Part shown: positions 56,829 through 64,000 of the stretch, piece by piece
Numbering within the stretch: position 1 is the stretch's first letter
Layout: each line of letters opens with the position of its first letter
DNA from: Methylohalomonas sp034521715
Lineage (GTDB): Bacteria > Pseudomonadota > Gammaproteobacteria > Methylohalomonadales > Methylohalomonadaceae
Direction: 5' to 3'
Assembly (NCBI GenBank): GCA_034521715.1
Contig: JAXHLY010000013.1
Coordinates: 222,701-286,700, forward strand
DNA: 64,000 bases
Translations under genes and position numbers: made by a program
The notes under the pieces: generated by a model
What the model was told of the DNA's origin: nothing
Seen by the model: the letters and a program-made list of their open reading frames with translations, nothing else
Databases searched by the model: none

Positions 56829-58919
56829 TCACGGTGGCACGATTAAGTCATTCAGTATTCTTGCCGCTTCCCGCAAGAGGATGTCGGCGGTTGTCATTGT
56901 CGTCTTCCGCAGCCTGCATCTCACATTTTCGCCATCATGTTCCTCGATATTAAGCCCCAGGGCATGACGATATTGCTTCATCAAGCTGTTCCTGCTCTGC
57001 GTGCAGCCTGTCACGTTCCTCACGCCGCGTTGTTCGATATTCAGTGACACGGATCTTGTCCTGGCGCTGTCCTCGTCAAGGAATTTCGGGTGCGCTTTAA
57101 CAGTGTCGTTGAAACGGTCGTCGTCGTTCTATGCGTTCCTTGTGATGCTGGCGCGACCACGTCTGAACTTGCTCGATCGGAGCGGCCGCAGGTTCAAATT
57201 TTGCCGGTTTCACGCTCTCCCAGGGCAGGGCGTTATCGTAGGCTCCGCTCGACCATAGTCCTCGGCAAGTTGCTGCGGTCGGGTAAACGATATCCGGCAC
57301 CACGCCGCGATGCTGGTTGCTGCCGCCGCTGATGCGGAAAAACTGGGCGATTGTCGTTTTCAAACGTCCCAGCTCTTCATCCCTGTTGTCGTCGAAACGG
57401 CTCAGGTCGATGATGTTCTGTACGGTTCCTTTGCCAAAGGTGGGTTCGCCGATGACGATGCCGCGGCCGTAGTCCTGAATAGCGCCAGCAAAGATTTCCG
57501 AGGCGGAGGCACTGTTGCGATCCACCAGCACAGCGAGCGGACCCTGGTAGAACAGCTCGGGATCCGGATCCTCATTGACTTCGATGACGGCCGGCTGGAA
57601 TCCTTGGTCTGGACGATGGGGCCGCCGGCAGATAAACAGGCCGGTCAGTTCGAGCGCCTCGGTCAGGGAGCCGCCACCGTTACCTCGCAGATCGACGACA
57701 AGACCATCGACATCCTCTGTTCTTACAGCCCGGTGATTAACTCACGTACATCTCGGCGTTGTGCTGCGGTAGTCCTTTTCACCACGCTGAGTGGCGCGGC
57801 GAAATCCATATAAAATGTCGGGCACGTCAATAACGCCGATCGCGTGATGCGGTATCATCCAGTTCAATGACTCTTCGACTTGGCTGCCTGTTGTTCAAGC
57901 TTGATCTTGTTGCGGACCAGCTTAATCGTCTTGCTGGGGCCGCCCGGGCCGATGCCCTTGGGCAGTATTTCCAGTCTGCACCACGCTGTCCTTCGGCCGC
58001 GGATCAGGTCGACCACGTCATCGCAGGCGCCAGCCAATCACGTCGACCATCTCACCGTCCTCGCCCTGGGCAACGCCGATAATGCTTGATCCTCGGCATG
58101 CAGATCGCCGCTCAGGTCGGCCGGACCACCGAGTGACAATCCTCTGGACTTCGGTGTAATCGGTTTCAGCCACTGAGTACTGCGCCGATACCTTCCAACG
58201 ACAGGCGCATGCTGATATCGAAGTTTTCCGATGTGCGTGGCGAAAAGTAGGCTGTATGCGGTTCAATCGCGGTGGTGTAGGCATTCACGAAGGTCTGGAA
58301 GACATCATCCGCGTTCAGCTGAAAGGTGCTGGTAACAATACGCTTATAGCGTTCCCGAAGCGTCTTGCGTATTTCATCCTCCGGTTTTTCCGACGAGCTT
58401 CAGCAACAGGTAATCGTTCTTGACACGCTTTCTCCAGGTCTCCGGATTGCCGCATCATCCGCCGGCCAGGACATATCCTGGCGATCATAGCGATAGCTTT
58501 CATCACGGCTGAAATCGAAGCCCTCATCCAGCAAGCCGAGGGCATAATCAATACGTTCCTTGACTCGCTGGCGGTAGGTTTTGAATATATCGAAAGCGAT
58601 ATTCAACTCCTTTTGCGCAGGACATCATCTATTTTGTCACGGTATTGCTGAACTGCTCTATGTCTTTTTCGGTGAAATAACTGCGGTTGGGGTCTGAGGC
58701 TGGTTGAAATAATTATCGTAAATCTCCCGGGGACATCTCGTCATCGAGTTTGGTCTGCTTGTAGTGATAGGCGGTGGTGATGTGAGTGATGATGTCGGTG
58801 GCCCGCTCGTGCTTCGCGGCAGGTTGCAGTTCTGCTGCGGAAGCCAGCTGAACCTCGGCATGAACGCCGGTCAGGGTGGCCAGCAGCAGGAAGGCGGTGA
58901 TGGCGCGCAGAATCCGCAT
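56829..58919 (-). CDS. prc: Tail-specific carboxy-terminal processing protease (Prc/Tsp), heavily frameshifted
   Basis: A periplasmic S41 protease of about 697 residues. The N-terminus MRILRAITAFLLLATLTGVH is a signal peptide. Next come SDPNRSYFTEKDIEQFQQY-type text, the PDZ region (RIIGVAQGEDGEMVDVIGWR) and the catalytic domain LVDRNSASASEIFAGAIQDY (Ser) and GRGIVIGEPTFGKGTVQNII (Lys). The C-terminal DUF3340-type helical part ends LLREAARILNDLIVPP. Prc trims lipoproteins and ssrA-tagged proteins and limits hydrolases. At least eight shifts break it, most in short homopolymers or at single bases. It reads back through the C-terminal region of about 57050-56829 with several frames mixed. Confidence 0.8.
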
Positions 58920-58994
58920 AGTAACCTGATAATAATTTAATAATGCAATATTGGACAGCGCCCTTATCGCACCAGCTTCCCGTTCGGGCAAAAC

Positions 58995-59444
58995 TCAGGA
59001 GCCAGTTTCGGCCGAAGTCCCGTAATCGTGCTCCAGCCTGCCGTCATACTTCTCCATGGCTGTCAGCTTTTCCTCCAGCCTGGTGGCGCGTTTGACTACC
59101 GCCGACCACTGGCGGGTGCCTGCCGGTAAAACTTCGCCAGGTCTTCCATGGCGCGGCGGTTATCGGCATCGAGTTTTACGGCCTTTTCCAGTGCTTCGCG
59201 CGGTCATGTCGGCAGCTTCAGGGCCTGGAACGGACCTGACTCGTCAGCCAGATTGCCGTAGCTTTTGCCGAGCCAGTGGTAGGCCCGGGAACTGGGAATC
59301 GGCAACTACCTGTTCCAGAAGCTTCCAACGGGCTCATGATTCAGCGGTATCGTAAAGTCTGATCGCCCTATTCAGCCGCTTGGCCCGGGCCAGACCGGGC
59401 AACAATGCAAAAGCAATCAATACAGCCAGCCACAGGCCTTTCAC
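58995..59444 (-). CDS. Exported TPR-type protein, frameshifted
   Basis: A protein of about 150 residues. The GTG at 59444 gives MKGLWLAVLIAFALLPGLAR-type signal peptide (first residue GTG) with cleavage near ARA. The TPR-like helices read, over frames, RLYDTAE, KLLEQVVADSQFPG, HWLGKSYGNLADESGPFQAL, REALEKAVKLDADNRRAMED and LAKFYRQAP, with KRATRLEEKLTAMEKYDGRL as last helix. It resembles short TPR proteins that act as chaperone-like adaptors. It precedes prc on the same strand by 75 bp. Shifts lie near 59335, 59290, 59200 and 59120. Confidence 0.55.
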
Positions 59445-59601
59445 GGGGGCCGTGGCGTTCTCGGGATGTACTCATTGTCTCAGACGTAAGTTATCTTGCA
59501 TTTTGATATGGCTTGTCATGCCGGTGTCCCCGGTGTCCGATTCAGCAGCGAAACCGCAGACCATATCAGGCGGACGACGGCTGCACACAGATAAGACATT
59601 T

Positions 59602-60973
59602 ATGAACCAGAGATGTTCGCCCATGTGCAGGTGTATCTGCAGGGCAGTGTTCCTCGCAGCCTGCCTCGGTTTCAGCCTGTCCGCCTGTGACGATCAGAAC
59701 ACCGGGAAGTTCGATCAGGACCGTAAGCCCTGCTATCCGGGGATGGCAGCCTGCGATCCTGCCTGCCGCTTTGCGCCATGGTTGTGGCCGATAATCTGGG
59801 CTTCATCCGGCATATCGTTGTCGATCATGATGGCGAGTATTGATGCTGCCCAGCGCAACCTGCGTTTCAACCTGGGTGGCATCATCGGCCTGCGGGACAC
59901 CACGGGCGATGGCCGTATGGACCAGGTGCAGGAGTTTGCCGATGCCCCGGGTATGGAGATCGATATCCGCGATAACTGGCTGTATTTCGGTGCGGAGGAC
60001 GCCGTTTATCGTTACCGGCTCGGTGAGGCACTGAAACCGGAGTCACCCGCGGAGCTTGTCATCGGCGGCTTCCGGAGCAGACCGAGCACGGTGGCAAGAC
60101 CTTTGCCTTCGATCCGCGCGGCAATATTTATGTCAATATCGGTGCCCCGTTGAATGCCTGCCAGGAAGGAAACCGCAAGCCGGGTGTCCCCGGTCTGGAC
60201 CCGTGCCCGAGCTTGAGCGCCATGCCGGTATCTGGCAGTTTGCCGCCGATGAAACAGGGCAGGATCAGGGTGACGGCCGTCGTTACGCCAGTGGTATCCG
60301 CAATGCTTACGCTATTGCCTGGAGCCGCGAGGCCGACAGCCTTTATATCGTTCAGCATGGTCGTGATCAGCTGTATGAACTCCGGCCGCGATGAATAGGA
60401 TCTCGACGGCGCCGATCTGCCGTCCGAGGAATTGATCCGGGTGGAGCCCGGCGTCACCTACAGTTGGCCCTACCGCTATCACGATCCCGGACAGCAGCGC
60501 CTGAAGCTGGCGCCGGAATACGGTGGCGACGGCCGGGAAACCGGGCGTTGCACTGACTTCCCGACCGGCCTGGTTCCCGCCCACTCAGTCCCAATGACAT
60601 GCTGTTCCATCAGGCCGGCGAGTTTCGGGCAATATCGTAACGGCGCCTTTATTGCCTTTCACTGGCTCTGATAACCGCGGCGATCGGGGGCAGGTGGGGT
60701 CATCAGGTGGTATTCGTGCCATTCAGTGACGGCCAACCATCGGGCGACTGGATCTTTTGCCGACGGTTTTGCCGGCGATGGCGGCCTGGTCGAGTCGCCG
60801 GAAGACGCCGAGTTCCGCCCCGCCGGTCTGGCTGTAGGCCCTGGTGGATCGCTTTACGTGGCGGATTCCGTACGGGGCGTATCTGGCGCATTACCTATAC
60901 CGGTGCTGAAGGAAACCGCTACAACGCCCTGATATACAGGGAATTCCGTGCCGCCACGATGCTGCGCCATTGA
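59602..60973 (+). CDS. PQQ-dependent sugar dehydrogenase family (glucose/sorbosone dehydrogenase) lipoprotein, frameshifted
   Basis: A six-bladed propeller of the GSDH family, about 457 residues. A lipoprotein signal (FLAACLGFSLSACDD, lipobox Cys) starts the protein at ATG 59602. Blades: NLGFIRHIVVDHDGD, AQRNLRFNLGGIIGLRDTTG, MEIDIRDNWLYFGAEDAVYR, FAFDPRGNIYVNIGAPLNAC, RRYASGIRNAYAIAWS, YIVQHGRDQLYEL, VTYSWPYRYHDPG, and GLAVGPGGSLYVADSVRGRI. The HGRDQLYE and RNAYAIAW motifs are hallmarks. It would oxidise sugars or sorbosone at the cell surface with PQQ. Shifts lie near 59780, 60075, 60205, 60395, 60590, 60635 and 60750. Confidence 0.75.
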
Positions 60974-61052
60974 ACTATGCAGGGATTCAGGCGTCTTCAT
61001 GTTGTAGATAATGGCCGGTCGAACCTGCAGATACCCGGCGACGAGCACACTG

Positions 61053-62029
61053 ATGCGTCAACTGATCTGCTGGCAGGCTGTCTGCTGGCGCCGCTGACGA
61101 TGGCCCAGGCTGCCGGCCTGCAGAGTATGCCTGGCCGGTTGTACGATATCGGCGACATCGCCTGCATATGACCTGCATGGGCGAAGGCGGACCGACGGTC
61201 ATGCTGGAGGCGGGCCTGGGCGGGTTTTCGCTTGAATGGCTGGCGATACAGCGCCGCCTCGCCGACTCGGGTCCAGACCTGCGCCTATGACCGTGCCGGT
61301 TACGGCTCAAAGCGATACGGGGCCGCTCGCCACGGACTACCAGTCAGATCAATGGTGAATTCGAGCGGCTGCTGAATGCAGCGCGGTTACCGCCACCTGA
61401 TACTGGTCGGTCACCTCGTTCGGCGCTATAACGCCCAGTATTTTGCCAAGGCCAATCCCGAATCAAGTGGCAGGAATCATACTGATCGATTCCTCACATC
61501 CGGATGAGGCCGAGCGCACGTCCCAAAGTCCCGGTCAGGGAAGCCAGGAGCGGCCGTCCACATATCGTGACTTTCTTCAATAATCCGGAAATTTTCGACA
61601 AGTATCCCAGGATGTCCGCGACCGGGCAAGGCAGGTGATAACCAGCCGCCGGACAGTCATTGCCCAGCAGCGTGAGCTGGCGAATTTCACCTATAGCGGA
61701 TCGGAAGTCAACTTTCTTGGCGATAATTTTCCCGATGTGCCGCTGGTGGTGATCACCCGCGGACAGCAGGAGTGGCCGGACAATCCGCTCGGCGTATCAC
61801 GGCGAACAACAATGGCGGGGAGATGGCAGGAGGAACTGGCGCGAACTCAGCCCGCGGGGCCGTCACATCTATGCAGAACACAGCGGCCACATGATCCACC
61901 TGGGATCAGCCGTAACTGGTCGCGGATATTATCCGCGACATGGTCCGTCGGTGTGACAGACCGGCGACCGTCGCAGTTGCTAGCGGCTGGGCCGACCGGC
62001 GGTCAGTCAGTGGCCTCTATCTCGATTAA
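61053..62029 (+). CDS. Alpha/beta hydrolase, frameshifted
   Basis: A serine hydrolase of about 325 residues with an exported N-terminus (MRQLICW..., then LAGCLLAPLTMAQAAG in another frame). It continues YDIGDHRLHMTCMGEGGPTV-type text, MLEAGLGGFSLEWLAIQRRL, TCAYDRAGYG, HLILVGHSFGAYNAQYFAKA (nucleophile elbow GHSFG), ESVAGIILIDSSHPDEAERT and DVPLVVITRGQQEWPDNPLG. The catalytic His is in HIYAEHSGHMIHL near 61880. The end RSVSGLYLD and TAA at 62027-62029 overlap the convergent FKBP gene by 27 bp. Shifts are frequent. The substrate is unknown. Confidence 0.7.
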
Positions 62030-62675
62030 TTCTATATCGAAAACAAGGGTTTCATTGGGGCCGATGGCGGCGCCGGCACCGCGCTCCCCGTAGGCCAGCT
62101 CCGGTGGAATAACCACATGCCAGGTGCCCCCCTCCTGCATCATGGGCAGGATTTCCTGCCAGCCCTTGATGACCTTGTTAAGCTGGAAAGTGGCGGGTTC
62201 ACCCCGGTCGTAGGAACTGTCGAACTGCTCACCGTCGATATCCGTGCCGCGATAGTGGACGGTGACAGTGCCTCGACGAAGGCTTGGCGCCATCGCCGGC
62301 CTCGATGACCTTGTACTGGATACCGTTATCGAGTTCCTTTGACACCGGTAGCCTGTTCATTCTTTCACGGAACGCGCTGCCGGCAGCACCGTCTTCCGTA
62401 CCGGCGGCATCACGCCTGGTTTTCAGTTCCTGCTGATAGCGTTCGGCGGCCAGCTGCATTTGTTCATTGCTCAGTTGCAGGTTGTCGCCTTTCAGCAAGT
62501 CGCGCACACCGGCGGCAAAGGCATCGGCATCCAGCTCAACACCCTGCTCGCTGACATTGCGGCCTATCTGGGTGCCCAGGGCATAGCTGAATTTCTGTTT
62601 ATCGGCGCCGATCGGCGGCATTGCCGTGCCGGGGATCAGCGTGCCCAGGATCAGGGCCGTTAGGAGTCTTTTCAT
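62003..62675 (-). CDS. FKBP-type peptidyl-prolyl cis-trans isomerase (FklB/Mip-like), one frameshift
   Basis: An exported FKBP of about 224 residues. MKRLLTALILGTLIPGTAM is the signal peptide, followed by the Mip/FkpA-type dimerisation helices (FSYALGTQIGRNVSEQGVEL, NEQMQLAAERYQQELKTRRD) and the FKBP domain: VTVHYRGTDIDGEQFDSSYD, VIKGWQEILPMMQEGGTWHV, VIPPELAYGERGAGAAIGPN and LVFDIELIEIE. A shift near 62285 separates the halves. ATG 62675 is chosen for the signal peptide. It catalyses proline isomerisation and folding in the periplasm. Confidence 0.88.
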
Positions 62676-62797
62676 GGAAATACCTTGCGCGGTAGGCGAA
62701 GTTAATGCATTTATCAATAAGCAATCATGGCACAGTCAGCACGGGACCGCGATATCCGGCCCGGATCCACGCCATGGATACGCCGCCGGGCGGCTTT

Positions 62798-63455
62798 TCA
62801 GAGCGCGCCCGCGTTCTTGCAATTTCGTCATGATGGCTTGTGCCAGTCCGCATAGCCGGACTTGTTGGATGCACGGCATCGGCCTTGAGCGCAGGGCTCG
62901 AGAGAATATCCGCGAGGGCATCGACAGGATGATAGGCGTACCGGTTTCGCGGGCGACATCGCTGTAAAATGATGCGGCACTGGGGAACAGGCCGGGTTCC
63001 GGTACGGCAATCAGCAGGACTTCACTGCCGCTGTCGCGAATCATGCGGATCATCGCAGCTCAGATTCGCAGCCGGCAGTATCCGCACTGCGCTGACGCAG
63101 GATGTCGTTGCCGCCATGGCAGAGAATGACGGACATCCGGCCGGTGGCGGCGAGCAGCCCGGGCAGGCGTTCGCGGCCGGCGGCGGACGATCACCGGGGT
63201 TGCCGGCGTTGATGACTTCGCGTTTTGTCATAGTGGCGAGCCGGGCCGGGTAACCGTTTTCCCTGCCCGCCCCGGTACCATAGGTGAGGCTGTCACCAAA
63301 GGCGAGGATGACGGCGTCGGTATCAAGCGTGGACAGCGTGGCTTCCGGGATCGCTGCAGGCGATTGACGGCTGTCATGAAAACGATCGCCGGCAGCCGGC
63401 GGCCCTGGCGTAACAGAGTAGTGGGCGTCGACCGACTGGATGTTTCCTGATTCAT
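62798..63455 (-). CDS. SGNH-family esterase (TesA/arylesterase-like), frameshifted
   Basis: A GDSL/SGNH hydrolase of about 219 residues. Block I reads LDTDAVILAFGDSLTYGTGA (catalytic Ser), then GYPARLATMTKREVINAGNP. Block III is ILCHGGNDILRQ in another frame. Next come IRDSGSEVLLIAVPEPGLFP and SFYSDVARETGTPIIL, and block V LKADAVHP (Asp and His), then LAQAIMTKLQERG. The order fits TesA-type acyl-CoA thioesterase I/arylesterase. Start (ATG 63455) and stop (about 62798) are approximate because of shifts near 63370, 63190, 63060 and 62890. Confidence 0.72.
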
Positions 63456-63459
63456 AAAC

Positions 63460-64000
63460 AATGGCTATAAAACAGCGCTACCGATTTTCTGGGCAACGTC
63501 GGTGATCGTGCTCTCAAATCGGCCTGAATCCCTCGCCAGGCCTCGGTAACGGCGGGCTATTATTTCCAGGCCGCGAATAACCGTTTCTGGCCCGCCCTGA
63601 ATGCGAGCGGCCTGCCGGGCGCGTCCTGCGGCCGGGTGTCGATGCCTGCCGCTACCTGGGTGAGAACATGCGCTATCGGTTTTACTGATGTGGTCGAGCG
63701 CCCGAGCGCGGCGCGGCGGGATGATCTGCGTGTCGCCGATTTCCGCCACTGGGTGCCGCATACTGGAGGCGCGTATCGATGCGGGCGTCACCGCGGCTGC
63801 TCTGGTTTCACGGCAGAATCAGCCTACCGTCATTACCTGCGTTGCCGCCAGCAGGCGGCAACGGATCTGATCGGGGATTACAGGCGGACAGGCAGCAGGG
63901 TGCCTGGGCGTTTGTAGTCCGAGATCCCAGTGCTGCCGCCAATGCCGGTTTCAAATTTACAGGATCTGACGGGACTATTACCGTCAGCTTAATCACTCAT
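63460..64000. other. Window end without an assignable gene
   Basis: No frame on either strand can be linked to a family. The minus strand has an open stretch 63465-63791 ending DVAQKIGSAVL, and the plus strand one at 63636-63917; neither continues coherently. Given the dense frame breaks nearby, a real gene could be hidden here. Confidence 0.3.

Overview
The window comes from a gammaproteobacterial chromosome of moderately high GC. Its gene content is methionine salvage, CstA with YbdD, CbbQ/CbbO Rubisco activase genes, cytochrome bd with CydDC, LpxR-like lipid A deacylase, a FimX-like c-di-GMP protein and a Pil-Chp type chemosensory operon. CbbQ/CbbO suggests a carbon-fixing, possibly sulfur-oxidising lineage; that is inference, because no Rubisco or sulfur gene is in the window.

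Layout. 1-8 kb: end of mtnD and mtnC, a cyclic-nucleotide-binding protein, DUF1232, ybdD-cstA, a sodium:solute symporter, an unknown membrane-anchored protein, a long heptanucleotide repeat and a DUF488 protein. 8-14 kb: FimX-like protein, a Sel1-repeat protein, an SDR, a methyltransferase and msrA. 14-18 kb: cbbQ, cbbO and a metallopeptidase-like gene, interleaved with a MITE-like element and an octamer repeat. 18-24 kb: an EamA transporter followed by an integron-type attC site, a secreted MsrA, hairpin repeats, a Ser/Thr kinase fused to a SUMF1 domain, a PilZ-like protein, a second MITE copy and an LpxR-like protein. 24-32 kb: cydABDC and DUF763. 32-35 kb: an OPT transporter and a small coiled-coil protein.

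34.9-49.3 kb is one unbroken minus-strand run of ten genes with gaps of 7-97 bp. In transcription order it holds a protein with five copies of an unrecognised domain, a FIST-like/DUF6976-type protein, a PilG-like regulator with an extra N-terminal domain, PilH, PilI (CheW), a PilJ-like receptor without a periplasmic domain, a ChpA-like hybrid CheA, a receiver-Ser/Thr-kinase fusion, and a TldD/PmbA-type protease pair. This chemosensory, Ser/Thr-kinase and protease linkage is the strongest candidate for an undescribed system here.

49-64 kb holds recognisable genes: streptogramin-lyase-like propeller, histone-deacetylase family, SDR, aldo/keto reductase, Sel1 protein, isocitrate/isopropylmalate dehydrogenase family, Prc protease, TPR protein, PQQ-type sugar dehydrogenase, alpha/beta hydrolase, FKBP isomerase and SGNH esterase. 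Almost all of them are broken by many one- or two-base shifts. Similar but sparser shifts occur across the window and hit housekeeping genes, which points to uncorrected indel errors rather than decay. Such genes are given as one span, with the shifts noted, on the assumption that they are intact in the organism.
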